Shown: positions 29,400-39,150, counted from the stretch's first letter. The stretch is DNA of 64,000 nucleotides from Solwaraspora sp. WMMD1047 (GCF_029626155.1 NZ_JARUBL010000001.1:6414501-6478500), one strand, 5' to 3'. Translations and numbers: made by a program. Notes: generated from the sequence alone by a model not told the origin.

Positions 29400-30374
29400 G
29401 TGAAACTTCTGGTCACCGGCGGCGCCGGCTACATCGGCAGCATCGTCACCCGGCTGCTGCTCGACGCCGGGCACCAGGTGGTCGTCCTCGACGATCTGCG
29501 CACCGGGCACGCCGAGGCGCTGGCTCCCGACGCGACAGTCGTCCGGGGCCGGGTACACGACGCCGCCGCGGTACTCACCGCAGACGCCGGCTTCGACGGC
29601 GTACTGCACTTCGCCGCGCTGATCGCCGCCGGCGAGTCGATGACCGCCCCCGAGCGCTACTGGGCCAACAACACGGTCGGCTCGCTGGCCCTGCTGGACG
29701 CCGTGCGGGCCGCCCGGGTGCCCCGCCTGGTCTTCTCCTCCACCGCCGCCGTCTACGGCAACCCGGTCGAGATCCCCATCCCGGAGACCGCGGTCACGGC
29801 ACCGACCAGCACCTACGGCGCCACCAAGCTGGCCGTCGACATGGCGCTCACCGGCGAGGCGTACGCGCACGGGCTGGCCGCGGTGTCGCTGCGCTACTTC
29901 AACGTGGCCGGCGCCCACCTGGCGCCCGGCGTCGCGCTCGGCGAACGGCACGACCCGGAGACCCACCTGATCCCGATCGCCCTGCAGGTCGCCGCCGGCC
30001 GGCGCGACAAGCTCACCCTCTTCGGCGACGACTACCCCACCCCCGACGGCACCTGCGTCCGCGACTACCTGCACGTGACGGACCTGGCCCGCGCCCACCT
30101 CCTCACGCTGACCGCGGCCGTGCCGGGCGAACACCGGATCTACAACCTCGGCAACGGCAACGGCTTCTCCAACCGGCAGGTGGTGCAGGTGGTCCGCGAG
30201 GTGACCGGGCACCCCGTACCCGTGGAGACCGCGCCCCGCCGCGAGGGTGACCCGGCCACGCTCGTCGCCTCGGCGCGGCTGGCCCGCGACGAGCTGGGCT
30301 GGGTGCCGGAGAAGCCGACGCTGGCCGAGATGGTCGGCGACGCCTGGGACTTCTACCGGAGGCAGGACAGATGA
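29400..30374 (+). CDS. galE: UDP-glucose 4-epimerase
   Basis: 324-residue short-chain dehydrogenase-type epimerase that interconverts UDP-galactose and UDP-glucose. The N-terminal NAD-binding TGGAGYIGS, the Tyr-based catalytic motif STYGATKLAVD and the Leloir landmarks SLRYFNVAGAH and TPDGTCVRDYLHVTDLARAH are present. The GTG start at 29400 follows GGAGGGAG. galK follows with a 4-nt overlap (ATGA), forming a two-gene galactose operon; galT is not in the window. Confidence 0.95.
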   Translation: MKLLVTGGAGYIGSIVTRLLLDAGHQVVVLDDLRTGHAEALAPDATVVRGRVHDAAAVLTADAGFDGVLHFAALIAAGESMTAPERYWANNTVGSLALLDAVRAARVPRLVFSSTAAVYGNPVEIPIPETAVTAPTSTYGATKLAVDMALTGEAYAHGLAAVSLRYFNVAGAHLAPGVALGERHDPETHLIPIALQVAAGRRDKLTLFGDDYPTPDGTCVRDYLHVTDLARAHLLTLTAAVPGEHRIYNLGNGNGFSNRQVVQVVREVTGHPVPVETAPRREGDPATLVASARLARDELGWVPEKPTLAEMVGDAWDFYRRQDR

Positions 30375-31639
30375 GCGCGACCGAGCAGCAGGCCGGCCTC
30401 GTCGACGCCGTCGCCCGCCGCGCCACCGACGGCTTCCACACCTGGTACGCCGACCACCCGGCCGGCGTCTGGGCTGCCCCCGGGCGGGTGAACCTGATCG
30501 GCGAGCACACCGACTACAACGACGGCTTTGTGCTGCCGTTCGCGCTGCCACACAGCACGGTGGTCGCCGCCCGCCCAGCCGGCCCAGCCGGGTCCGATCC
30601 AGCCGGGCCAGCCAGCCCGGCCAGGTCCGATCCGGCCGGGCCTGGTCAGGCGGGCGCAGCCGGGCCGGAGTGGACGGTCTGGTCGGAGCAGTCCGGGGAG
30701 CGGATCACCTTCACCGCCGCCGACGCCGACGCCCCCGGCCGGGTCACCGGCTGGGGCGGGTACGTCGCCGGGGTGGTCTGGGTGCTGCGGGCGGCCGGCT
30801 TCGACGTGCCGCCGGCCCGGCTCGCGATCGCCTCCGACGTGCCGCTCGGCGCCGGCCTGTCGTCGTCGGCCGCGTTGGAGTCCGCCGTGCTGACCGCCCT
30901 GGCCGACCTCGGCGGGCTGGACCTGCCGGTGGACGACCGGCCGGGCCTGGCCCAGCGCGCCGAGAACGACTACGCCGGGATGCCCTGCGGGATCATGGAC
31001 CAGTCGGCGTCCATCCGCTGCCGGGACCGGCACGCGCTCTTCCTGGACTGCCGGTCGCTGGAGGTCGAGCAGATCCCGTTCGACCTGGCCGACGCCGGCC
31101 TGGCCCTGCTGGTCATCGACAGCCGCGCCCCGCACCGGCACGTCACCGGCGAGTACGCCGCCCGCCGCCGGGCCTGCGAGGCGGCCGCCGACCGGCTCGG
31201 CGTGCCGGCGCTGCGCGACGTCGGGGTCGACGCGCTGGACGCGGCGCTGGGCCGGCTCGACGACCCGGTGCACCGGCGCCGGGTCCGGCACGTGGTCACC
31301 GAGAACCAGCGGGTGCTCGACACCGTCGCCCTGCTCAAGGCGGGCCGGGTCACCGAGATCGGGCCGTTGCTGACCGCCTCGCACGCCTCGATGCGGGACG
31401 ACTTCGAGATCACGGTGCCGGAGGTGGACACCGCCGTCGAGGCCGCGCTGGCCGCCGGGGCGTACGGGGCCCGGATGACCGGCGGCGGGTTCGGCGGCTG
31501 CGTACTGGCGCTCGTCGACGCGGCCGACGCGGACCGGGTGGCCGGCGCGGTGGCCGCCGCGTACGCGGATCGGGGTTTCACCGCCCCGGTCGCCTTCCCC
31601 GCCGTCGCCGGCCCGGGGGCGCGGCGGCTGGCGGGATGA
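30371..31639 (+). CDS. galK: Galactokinase
   Basis: 422-residue GHMP kinase that phosphorylates galactose at C1. The galactokinase signature GRVNLIGEHTDYNDGFVLPF lies near residue 40, the ATP-binding PLGAGLSSSAALESAVL near residue 158, and the C-terminal GHMP motif GARMTGGGFGGCVLAL near residue 365. About 25 residues of Pro/Ala/Gly/Ser low complexity (encoded near 30575-30665) are inserted after the first strand pair, which makes it longer than usual. Coupled to galE. Confidence 0.95.
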   Translation: MSATEQQAGLVDAVARRATDGFHTWYADHPAGVWAAPGRVNLIGEHTDYNDGFVLPFALPHSTVVAARPAGPAGSDPAGPASPARSDPAGPGQAGAAGPEWTVWSEQSGERITFTAADADAPGRVTGWGGYVAGVVWVLRAAGFDVPPARLAIASDVPLGAGLSSSAALESAVLTALADLGGLDLPVDDRPGLAQRAENDYAGMPCGIMDQSASIRCRDRHALFLDCRSLEVEQIPFDLADAGLALLVIDSRAPHRHVTGEYAARRRACEAAADRLGVPALRDVGVDALDAALGRLDDPVHRRRVRHVVTENQRVLDTVALLKAGRVTEIGPLLTASHASMRDDFEITVPEVDTAVEAALAAGAYGARMTGGGFGGCVLALVDAADADRVAGAVAAAYADRGFTAPVAFPAVAGPGARRLAG

Positions 31640-31642
31640 CCG

Positions 31643-32944
31643 TCAGGAGGTCTCGACGATCATCCCGGCGCCGACCGTCCGGTTGGTGCCCTCGTCGATG
31701 ATGATGAACCCGCCGGTGGTGCGGTTGCGCCGGTAGTCGTCGGCGAGCAGCGGCACGGTGGTCCGGAGCCGGATCCGGCCGATCTCGTTGAGCGCCAGCT
31801 CGGCCGCCGACTCGTCGCGGTGCAGCGAGTTGACGTCGAGCCGGTAGTGCAGCCCGCGCACCACCGCCCGCGCGGTCCGGGTGGTGTGCTTGATGGTGTA
31901 CTTCGCGCCCACCCGCAGCGGCTGCGACTCGTCCATCCAGCAGACCATCGCCTCCAGGTCCTGGGCGACCGCCGGCGCGTTGTTCGGCCGGCAGATCAGA
32001 TCACCCCGGGAGACGTCCAGTTCGTCGGCGAGCCGGACGGTCACCGACATCGGCGGGAACGCCTCGGTCACCGGCCCGTCGGCGGTCTCGATCGCGGCGA
32101 TCCGGGTGGTGAAGCCGGACGGCAGCACCATCACCTCGTCGCCGGGCTTGAGCACCCCGGAGGCGACCTGGCCGGCGTAGCCGCGGTAGTCGGTGACGGT
32201 GGTCGACTGCGGCCGGATCACGTACTGGACCGGGAACCGCACGTCGACCAGGTTGCGGTCCGAGGCGATGTGCACGTGCTCCAGGTGGTGCAGCAGCGAC
32301 GGCCCCTCGTACCAGGGGGTCTTCTCGGAGCGGGTGACGATGTTGTCGCCGTGCAGCGCGGAGATCGGCACCACGGTCAGGTCGGGCGCCTCCAGCTTGG
32401 CCGCGAACGAGGTGAACTCGTCGGCGATCCGCTCGAAGACCTCCTGGGACCAGTCCACCAGGTCCATCTTGTTGACGCAGAGGACCAGGTGCGGCACCCG
32501 CAGCAGGGAGCAGAGGAACGCGTGCCGGCGGGACTGCTCGACCAGGCCCTTGCGGGCGTCCACCAGGATCAGCGCCAGGTCGGCGGTGGAGGCGCCGGTG
32601 ACCATGTTGCGGGTGTACTGGATGTGCCCCGGGGTGTCGGCGATGATGAACTTCCGCCGCGGGGTGGCGAAGTAGCGGTACGCCACGTCGATGGTGATGC
32701 CCTGCTCCCGCTCGGCCCGCAGGCCGTCGGTGAGCAGCGCCAGATTGGTGTATTCGTCGCCCCGGGCCGAGCTGACCGCCTCGACGGCGGCGAGCTGGTC
32801 GGTGAAGAGCGACTTGGTGTCGTATAGCAGCCGGCCGATGAGCGTCGACTTGCCGTCGTCGACGCTGCCGGCGGTGGCGAACCGCAGCAGGTCCATGGCG
32901 CGGAGCTCCGGCTCGGTGGCGGTGTGCGGCACCGTCGCGGTCAT
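31643..32944 (-). CDS. cysN: Sulfate adenylyltransferase large subunit (GTPase)
   Basis: 433 residues. GTPase motifs are intact: G1 AGSVDDGKSTLIGRLLYDTK, G3 DTPGHIQYTRNM and G4 NKMDLVDW. EF-Tu-like beta-barrel domains follow. It couples GTP hydrolysis to APS synthesis by CysD. Length and ending (GAGMIVETS) show there is no fused CysC APS kinase. The ATG shares one base with the cysD stop (TGATG). The 3' end is 3 bp from the convergent galK stop. Confidence 0.96.
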   Translation of the reverse strand: MTATVPHTATEPELRAMDLLRFATAGSVDDGKSTLIGRLLYDTKSLFTDQLAAVEAVSSARGDEYTNLALLTDGLRAEREQGITIDVAYRYFATPRRKFIIADTPGHIQYTRNMVTGASTADLALILVDARKGLVEQSRRHAFLCSLLRVPHLVLCVNKMDLVDWSQEVFERIADEFTSFAAKLEAPDLTVVPISALHGDNIVTRSEKTPWYEGPSLLHHLEHVHIASDRNLVDVRFPVQYVIRPQSTTVTDYRGYAGQVASGVLKPGDEVMVLPSGFTTRIAAIETADGPVTEAFPPMSVTVRLADELDVSRGDLICRPNNAPAVAQDLEAMVCWMDESQPLRVGAKYTIKHTTRTARAVVRGLHYRLDVNSLHRDESAAELALNEIGRIRLRTTVPLLADDYRRNRTTGGFIIIDEGTNRTVGAGMIVETS

Positions 32945-33855
32945 CAGAAGTAACCTTCCCGCTTGCGGTCTTCCATGGCGGCCTCGCTGACCCGGTCGTC
33001 GCCCCGGGTGGCACCCCGCTCGGTGATCCGGGTGGCGGCCACCTCGTCGATCACCGTCTGCACGGTGTCGGCGTCGGAGCGGACGGCGGCCGTGCAGGAG
33101 GCGTCGCCGACGGTCCGGTAGCGGACCCGTTCGACGAAGGGGGTCTCGCCGTCGCGGGCCGGCAGGAACTCGTTCACCGCGTAGAGCATCCCGTCCCGCT
33201 CGATCACCTCGCGGTCGTGCGCGTAGTAGATCGACGGCAGGGCGAGGTTCTCCCGGGCGATGTAGTGCCAGACGTCCAGCTCGGTCCAGTTGGAGAGCGG
33301 GAAGACCCGGATCGACTCGCCCGGGTGGTGCCGGCCGTTGTAGAGCGACCAGAGTTCGGGACGCTGGTTCTTCGGGTCCCACTGGCCGAAGTCGTCCCGG
33401 AAGCTGAACACCCGCTCCTTGGCCCGGGCCTTCTCCTCGTCCCGGCGGGCGCCGCCGAACAGGGCGTCGAACCGGTACTTCTCGACCGCCGCCAGCAGCA
33501 CCGGGGTCTGGATCCGGTTGCGCATGCCGTCGGCGGACTCGCGGACCAGGCCGGCCTGCAGGGCCTCCGGCACGCTCGCCACCACCAGGTGCAGCCCGAG
33601 CTCGGCGACCCGGCGGTCCCGGAACGCCAGCACCTCCGGGAAGTTGTGCCCGGTGTCGACGTGCATCACCGGGAACGGAATCCGGGCCGGCGCGAACGCC
33701 TTCTCGGCGAGCCGGAGCATCACGATCGAGTCCTTGCCGCCGGAGAAGAGCAACACCGGACGTTCCAGCTCCGCCACCACCTCGCGGATGACGAAGATGC
33801 TCTCGGCTTCGAGCGCCGCGAGGTGCGACACCCGGTACGCGGCCGTCGGGCTCAT
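32944..33855 (-). CDS. cysD: Sulfate adenylyltransferase small subunit
   Basis: 303 residues of the PAPS-reductase/ATP-sulfurylase small-subunit family, the ATP pyrophosphatase fold. The PP-loop LLFSGGKDSIVMLRLAEKAF lies near residue 36, followed by PFPVMHVDTGHNFPEVLAFR; the C-terminus EDRKREGYF is typical. It forms APS from sulfate and ATP together with CysN. First gene of the pair, with cysQ upstream on the same strand. Confidence 0.96.
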   Translation of the reverse strand: MSPTAAYRVSHLAALEAESIFVIREVVAELERPVLLFSGGKDSIVMLRLAEKAFAPARIPFPVMHVDTGHNFPEVLAFRDRRVAELGLHLVVASVPEALQAGLVRESADGMRNRIQTPVLLAAVEKYRFDALFGGARRDEEKARAKERVFSFRDDFGQWDPKNQRPELWSLYNGRHHPGESIRVFPLSNWTELDVWHYIARENLALPSIYYAHDREVIERDGMLYAVNEFLPARDGETPFVERVRYRTVGDASCTAAVRSDADTVQTVIDEVAATRITERGATRGDDRVSEAAMEDRKREGYF

Positions 33856-33933
33856 GTCGCGGGCCTCCTTCGCTCGGTCATGCGATCTCTCCAGACTCTT
33901 CCGTTCGGTTCTCCGGCTCCGTCCCGGCGCCGG

Positions 33934-34764
33934 TCAGGCGGTCGGGAGGTGCCGGTGCAGGGCGGCGAGCAGCCGGGCGGCGAGGTCCTTCCGGCAGACC
34001 ACCAGGTCGGGCAGGCGCGGATCGGCCCCGTTGTATTGCAACGCGGATCCGTCGATTCGGGAAGCGTGCAGCCCGGTGGCCGTCGCCACAGCCACCGGCG
34101 CGGCGGAATCCCACTCGTACTGGCCGCCGGCGTGCACGTAGGCGTCGACGTCGCCGGCCACCACCGCGGCGATCTTGGCGCCGGCCGAGCCCATCGGCAC
34201 CAGCTCGGCCCCGAGGCCGGCGGCGAGGTCGGTGAGGAAGACCGGGGGGCGGCTGCGGCTGGCCGCGAGCCGCATCGTCGGCCCGGCCGGCGGACGAACG
34301 GCCATCGGCGGGTAGGAGGGCGGGTTCTCGGTGTCGATCACCCGGTGCTGGGCGGGCAGCGCCACCGCCCCGGCGACCAGGCCGTGCCGGGTGGCCGCGG
34401 TACGCGCCCAGAGCGCCACGTGCACCGCCCAGTCCGCCCGGCCCTCCTCGGAGAACTCGCGGGTGCCGTCGAGCGGGTCGATGATCCAGACCCGGTCTGC
34501 GGTGAGCCGGGGGGCGGCGGCGGGTTCGGTGTCGGCGGCCCAGGCCAGCCGGGAGCCCTCGTCCTCCTCGGAGAGGACCGCGTCGCCGGGCCGCCAGCGG
34601 GCCAGTTCGGTGCGGAGCAGATCGTGGGAGACCTTGTCACCGGCGGCCTTGAGCGCGCCCGGGTCGGCGTGCCCGATCTCGGCGCGCAGGTCGAGCAGGG
34701 CCCGGCCGGCCCGGCCGGCCAGCCAGCTCGCGAAGGCGCCGTCGTTGGCCGGTGGCGCGGCCAT
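33934..34764 (-). CDS. cysQ: 3'(2'),5'-bisphosphate nucleotidase
   Basis: 276 residues of the inositol monophosphatase superfamily. The metal-site motifs are VLSEEDEGS, WIIDPLDGTREFSEEGRADW and, near the C-terminus, GGQYEWDSAAPVAVATATG. CysQ turns PAP (3'-phosphoadenosine 5'-phosphate) into AMP and tunes the PAPS pool. It lies just upstream of cysDN with 78 bp between, so it is probably part of the sulfate-assimilation unit. Confidence 0.93.
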   Translation of the reverse strand: MAAPPANDGAFASWLAGRAGRALLDLRAEIGHADPGALKAAGDKVSHDLLRTELARWRPGDAVLSEEDEGSRLAWAADTEPAAAPRLTADRVWIIDPLDGTREFSEEGRADWAVHVALWARTAATRHGLVAGAVALPAQHRVIDTENPPSYPPMAVRPPAGPTMRLAASRSRPPVFLTDLAAGLGAELVPMGSAGAKIAAVVAGDVDAYVHAGGQYEWDSAAPVAVATATGLHASRIDGSALQYNGADPRLPDLVVCRKDLAARLLAALHRHLPTA

Positions 34765-34884
34765 CAGCGGGCTCCGCCGGGCGCACGCACCGGGCTCACC
34801 GTACGTGTCATGATTGTTTCCGCCTCCTTACTGCCGGAAACCCTACCGGGCGTCCGGGCGGGCGGCCCATAAACGCGGCCGCAG

Positions 34885-35472
34885 CTACCCCCCGTGGTAC
34901 GCGTTCTGGGTCCGTTCCACGCCCTCGCTGACCACCGACTCGACCACGTCGGCGGCCCGGTCCACGATGAAGTCCAGCTCCTTGCGCTGCACGGCGGAGA
35001 AGTCGGAGAGCACGTAGTCGGCCGGGTCCTGCCGGCCGGGCGGGCGGCCGATGCCGACCCGGACCCGGACGTACTCCTTGGTGCCGAGCGACTTGGACAT
35101 CGAGCGCAGCCCGTTGTGGCCGCCCTCGCCGCCGCCGCACTTCACCCGCACCGTGCCGTACGGCAGGTCCAGCTCGTCGTGGGCCGCGATCACCTGCCCC
35201 GGCGGCACCTTGAAGAACTGGGCCAGCGCGGCCGCCGGTCCGCCGGCGAGGTTCATGTAGGTGAGCGGCTTGGCCAGGATCAGCTTCGGCCCGCCGAAGC
35301 CGAGCCGGCCCTCGGCGACGTCGGCGACCGCCCGCCGGTGCCGGCTGAACTTGCCGCCGGTCCGGTCGGCCAGCAGGTCGGCCACCAGGAAGCCGACGTT
35401 GTGCCGGTGGCGGGCGTACTCCCGGCCGGGGTTGCCCAGGCCGACCACCAGCCACGGCCGCGCCTCGTCCAC
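34885..35472 (-). CDS. pth: Peptidyl-tRNA hydrolase
   Basis: 195 residues, the normal length for bacterial Pth, which frees tRNA from stalled peptidyl-tRNA. Signatures: VVGLGNPGREYARHRHNVGF with the catalytic His, AKPLTYMNLAGG, VIAAHDELDLPYG with Asp, and GGGEGGHNGLRSM. The GTG at 35470-35472 with a GAGGAG site is the start; a longer frame is unlikely. It follows rplY, a common pairing. Confidence 0.96.
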   Translation of the reverse strand: MDEARPWLVVGLGNPGREYARHRHNVGFLVADLLADRTGGKFSRHRRAVADVAEGRLGFGGPKLILAKPLTYMNLAGGPAAALAQFFKVPPGQVIAAHDELDLPYGTVRVKCGGGEGGHNGLRSMSKSLGTKEYVRVRVGIGRPPGRQDPADYVLSDFSAVQRKELDFIVDRAADVVESVVSEGVERTQNAYHGG

Positions 35473-35546
35473 GATGTCCCTCTCCTCATGCTGCGCGGGC
35501 GCCCCCGGTCGGTTTCCCCGGAGGCGCCCCCACATCATGCGTTCGG

Positions 35547-36218
35547 TCAGGCCTCGGCGTTGGCCTGGGCCGGCGCGGCCTCGCCCTCGGCGGCCTCGGC
35601 CGGCGCCTCGGCGGCCTCCTCGGCCTCGGCCGGCTCGCCGACCTCGCCGGTCTCGGCGGCCAGCTGCTCGGCGGTCGGTGCGGCGGTGATCACGACCACC
35701 ACCAGCTCCGGGTCGACGGCGAGCTCGACGCCCTGCGGCAGCCGGACGTCGGCGGCGGTGACCTGCGAGCCGGGCTCCAGGCCGTCGATCGAGGTCTCCA
35801 GGTGGTCGGGGAGCCGGGTGGCATCCGCGGTCACGGAGAGGGTGTCGTGCTCGTGCATGACCAGGGTGTCGCGGGCCGGCTCGCCGACCAGCTGGACCGG
35901 CACCTCGACGGTGACCTTCTCGCCGCGCCGGACGAGGAGGAGGTCGATGTGCTCGAAGCTGTCCTTGATCGGGTCGCGCTGGATCGCCTTCGGCAGGGCG
36001 AGGGCCTGGGTGCCGTCGCTGATCTCGATGGCGAAGAGCTGGTTGGCGCCGCCGTGCCGGATCGCGGCGGCGAACTCGCGCGCGGGCAGCGCGATGTGCT
36101 TGGGCTTCTCGCCGTGGCCGTACAGCACGGCGGGCACCTTGCCGGCCCGGCGGGTACGACGGGCACCACCCTTGCCGAACTCGGTACGGGGCTCGGCGCT
36201 GATCTTTACCTCGGACAC
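35547..36218 (-). CDS. rplY: 50S ribosomal protein L25/general stress protein Ctc
   Basis: 223 residues: the N-terminal L25 5S-rRNA-binding domain (GGARRTRRAGKVPAVLYGHG, near residue 16), the C-terminal Ctc/TL5 beta domain (VEVPVQLVGEPARDTLVMHE), and an acidic Ala/Glu-rich tail of about 35 residues (EAEEAAEAPAEAAEGEAAPA). The GTG start (36216-36218) has an AGGAG site; upstream codons are not used. It is just upstream of pth and may be in the same transcript. Confidence 0.95.
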   Translation of the reverse strand: MSEVKISAEPRTEFGKGGARRTRRAGKVPAVLYGHGEKPKHIALPAREFAAAIRHGGANQLFAIEISDGTQALALPKAIQRDPIKDSFEHIDLLLVRRGEKVTVEVPVQLVGEPARDTLVMHEHDTLSVTADATRLPDHLETSIDGLEPGSQVTAADVRLPQGVELAVDPELVVVVITAAPTAEQLAAETGEVGEPAEAEEAAEAPAEAAEGEAAPAQANAEA

Positions 36219-36420
36219 GGGAAGACTCCTGATACGGTCGCTGCGGCGGTACGTCGTTGGCGGTGCTGGGGCGAGGGGCTCGCTGGGGCTCTTGCGTGTG
36301 AACACTGCCCGGAGCACCGCGTCGATGACGGTGCGTCCGTTAGGCGCTTCCTCAGCGGCCCGCAGGGCACCCTCGCCGTGGCAACCGCACCAGTCTACCC
36401 GAGGCGCGGCGAGGCATTCA

Positions 36421-36450
36421 GCCGGTCCCCTCCTGGGTCAGGGGACCGGC
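36421..36450 (-). terminator. Hairpin terminator after prs
   Basis: GCCGGTCCCCT (36421-36431) pairs perfectly with AGGGGACCGGC (36440-36450) around an 8-nt loop, starting 18 bp past the prs stop. No T-run follows, as is usual in high-GC Actinobacteria. Confidence 0.8.
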
Positions 36451-36467
36451 CGCGCGTCCGGGTGGGG

Positions 36468-37448
36468 TCAGCTCAGCCCGCCGAAGAGGGTGGTCACCGA
36501 ACCGTCGTCGAAGACCTCCCGGATCGCCCGGGCCAGCAGCGGGGCGATCGACAGCACGGTGATCTTGTCGAGCTGCTTCTCCGGTGGCAGCGGGAGGGTG
36601 TTGGTGACCACCACCTCGCTGATCCGGCTGTTCTTCAACCGCTCGGTGGCCGGGTCGGAGAGCAGCGCGTGGGTGGCGGCGACCAGCACCTCGGCCGCGC
36701 CGGCCTGGTCCAGGATCTCGGCCGCCTTGCAGATGGTGCCGCCGGTGTCGATCATGTCGTCGACGATCAGGCAGACCCGCCCCTCGACCTCGCCGACCAC
36801 CCGGTTGGCGACCACCTGGTTCGGCTTGAGCGGGTCCCGGGTCTTGTGGATGAAGGCCAGCGGACAGCCGCCGAGCCGGTCGGTCCAGCGCTCGGCGACC
36901 CGGACCCGGCCGGAGTCCGGCGCCACCACCGTCATCGGCCGGCCGGCGTACCGCTTTTCGACGTAGGCGGCCAGGATGTCCATCGCGAACAGGTGGTCCA
37001 CCGGGCCGTTGAAGAAGCCCTGGATCTGGGCGGTGTGCAGGTCGACGGTGAGGATCCGGTTGGCGCCGGCCTTCTTGAGCAGGTCGGCCACGAGCCGGGC
37101 GGAGATCGGCTCGCGCCCCCGGTGCTTCTTGTCCTGCCGGGCGTACGGGTAGAACGGCAGGACCACGGTGATCCGCTTGGCCGATCCGCGCTTCAGCGCG
37201 TCGACCATGATCAGCGTCTCCATCACCCACTTGTTGACGCCGTGGGTGACCGACTGGACGACGAAGGCGTCGGAGCCGCGGACCGACTCCTTGAACCGGA
37301 CGAAGATCTCGCCGTTGGCGAACTCGTACGAGTCGGTCGGCGTCGGCGCCACGCCGAGCACCTCGCCGATCTCACTGGCCAGCTCGGGAAAGCCCCGGCC
37401 GGAGAAGAGCATCAGGCTCTTGCGGTTTTCGGCGACGATGCTGCCCAT
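36468..37448 (-). CDS. prs: Ribose-phosphate pyrophosphokinase
   Basis: 326 residues. It makes PRPP from ribose 5-phosphate and ATP for nucleotide, His and Trp synthesis. Family landmarks: LMLFSGRGFPELASEIGEVL, the ATP loop PFYPYARQDKKHRGREPISA, the ribose 5-phosphate site VDLHTAQIQGFFNGPVDHL, and the PRPP-binding motif CLIVDDMIDTGGTICKAAEI. Located between glmU and rplY as in many Actinobacteria. Confidence 0.97.
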   Translation of the reverse strand: MGSIVAENRKSLMLFSGRGFPELASEIGEVLGVAPTPTDSYEFANGEIFVRFKESVRGSDAFVVQSVTHGVNKWVMETLIMVDALKRGSAKRITVVLPFYPYARQDKKHRGREPISARLVADLLKKAGANRILTVDLHTAQIQGFFNGPVDHLFAMDILAAYVEKRYAGRPMTVVAPDSGRVRVAERWTDRLGGCPLAFIHKTRDPLKPNQVVANRVVGEVEGRVCLIVDDMIDTGGTICKAAEILDQAGAAEVLVAATHALLSDPATERLKNSRISEVVVTNTLPLPPEKQLDKITVLSIAPLLARAIREVFDDGSVTTLFGGLS

Positions 37449-37515
37449 CGGCTCGCTCTGCTCCCGTTACTCGGTGTTCCGGCCGAGGATTGCCGGCCCG
37501 GTCCGGAACTGGTGG

Positions 37516-37542
37516 CCCACTGGTTCTGTCGTTCCCAGTGGG
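37516..37542 (-). terminator. Hairpin terminator after glmU
   Basis: CCCACTGG (37516-37523) pairs with CCAGTGGG (37535-37542) around an 11-nt loop just past the glmU stop (37551-37553) on the minus strand. This suggests prs has its own promoter in the remaining spacer. Confidence 0.65.
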
Positions 37543-37550
37543 ACCAGGGA

Positions 37551-39065
37551 CTATTCGGTTGCAGTATGCCTGGCTTCGGCGCCGTCGCCACCGCCGCGCG
37601 GCGGCTCGTGCGATGACTCACCCTCGTCGGTGCCGGCCGCCTCCCGCCGGGCGCGGTCGGCGGCCTCCGCCGAGGTGGTGCCGGGCCGGCGGCGGGCCAC
37701 CCAGCCCTCGATGTCGCGCTGCTGGGCGCGGGTCACGCCGAGCGCGCCGGACGGCACGCTCGTGGTGATCGCGCTGCCGGCCGCCACGTACGCCCCGGCC
37801 CCCACCTCGACGGGTGCCACCAGGGTGGTGTCGCAGCCGATGAAGGCGGCCTCGCCGACGGTGGTGTGGTGTTTGCGTACCCCGTCGTAGTTGGCGAAGA
37901 TCGTCCCGGCGCCGATGTTCGCCTTCGGGCCGATGGTGGCGTCCCCGACGTAGCTCAGGTGCGGCACCTTGGCGCCCTCGCCGAGCTCGGACTTCTTCAC
38001 CTCCACGAAGGTCCCGGCCTTGGCGCGTTCGCGCAGCACGGCCTCCGGCCGCAGGTAGGCGTAGGGGCCGACGCTGGCCCGGGGGCCGATCTCGGCGCCG
38101 ACGACGTGGCTGCGCAGCACGGTGGCGCCGGCCCCGACGCTGCTGTCGACGACCGTCACGTCCGGCCCGACGAGCGCCTCGGCGCCGACCACGGTGGCGC
38201 CGCGCAGCTGGGTGTTCTGGTCGACCACCGCGTCCCGGCCGAGCATCACGGTGACGTCGATCCAGGTGGAGGCCGGGTCGAGGAGGGTGACGCCGGAGCG
38301 CATCCAGCTCTCGTTGACCCGGTCGCGCAGCAGCCCGCGCAGCGTCGCCAACTCGACCCGGTCGTTGCAGCCGAGGGTCTCCACCGGGTCCCCGGCGAGG
38401 TGCACGCCGACCGGATCGCCCGCGCCGGCCAGCAGCCCGAAGACGTCGGTGAGGTATTCCTCGCCCTGGTCGTTGTCGGTGGAGAGCTTGCCGAGCAGCT
38501 CGCGCAGCAGCACCGCGTCGAAGGCGTAGATGCCGGCGTTCACCTCGCGGATGCGCCGCTGGTCCTCGGTCGCGTCCCGCTCCTCGACGATCTGCTCCAG
38601 CCGGCCGGCCTGGTCGCGCACGATCCGGCCGAGCCCGGTCGGGTCGGCCACCTCGGCCGCCAGCACGGTGGCCGCGACCCCGGTCGACTCGTGGTCGGCG
38701 ATCAGCGCGCCGACGGTCTCCGGGCGCAGCAGCGGCACGTCACCGTTCATCACCACGACGGTGCCGGTCAGGTCGGTGAGTGCGTCGAGCGCGATCCGGA
38801 CGGCGTGCCCGGTGCCGCGCTGTTCGGCCTGCAGGACGGTGGCGGCGTCCGGGGCGATCTCGGCGAGGTGGGCGGTGACCTGGTCGGCGCCGTGTCCGAC
38901 CACGACCAGGGTGCGGTGCGCGGCGAGCGGTTCGGCGGCGGCCAGCACGTGCCCGAGCAGGGTGCGGCCGAGCAGCGGGTGCAACACCTTGGGCAGCGCG
39001 GACCTCATCCGTTTGCCCTCGCCGGCGGCGAGGATGACGGCGGTGCGGATCCGGGGCTGGGACAC
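37551..39065 (-). CDS. glmU: Bifunctional GlmU (UDP-N-acetylglucosamine synthesis)
   Basis: 504 residues. The N-terminal uridyltransferase domain has LAAGEGKRMRSALPKVLHPL and VVVMNGDVPLL; the C-terminal left-handed beta-helix domain (from about residue 260) is the glucosamine-1-phosphate acetyltransferase with hexapeptide repeats and KKSELGEGAKVPHLSYVGDA. The product feeds peptidoglycan synthesis. GTG 39063-39065 with a GGGAG site is the start. A charged tail (GGGDGAEARHTATE) of about 40 residues follows, as in other Actinobacteria. Confidence 0.96.
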   Translation of the reverse strand: MSQPRIRTAVILAAGEGKRMRSALPKVLHPLLGRTLLGHVLAAAEPLAAHRTLVVVGHGADQVTAHLAEIAPDAATVLQAEQRGTGHAVRIALDALTDLTGTVVVMNGDVPLLRPETVGALIADHESTGVAATVLAAEVADPTGLGRIVRDQAGRLEQIVEERDATEDQRRIREVNAGIYAFDAVLLRELLGKLSTDNDQGEEYLTDVFGLLAGAGDPVGVHLAGDPVETLGCNDRVELATLRGLLRDRVNESWMRSGVTLLDPASTWIDVTVMLGRDAVVDQNTQLRGATVVGAEALVGPDVTVVDSSVGAGATVLRSHVVGAEIGPRASVGPYAYLRPEAVLRERAKAGTFVEVKKSELGEGAKVPHLSYVGDATIGPKANIGAGTIFANYDGVRKHHTTVGEAAFIGCDTTLVAPVEVGAGAYVAAGSAITTSVPSGALGVTRAQQRDIEGWVARRRPGTTSAEAADRARREAAGTDEGESSHEPPRGGGDGAEARHTATE

Positions 39066-39150
39066 GAGAATGCTCCCGTCAGGACGGCCGGCAGGTCGCG
39101 GCATCATGCTAACCGCGTGGGGAGGGATGGTCGGCACTTCCCCTGAACGA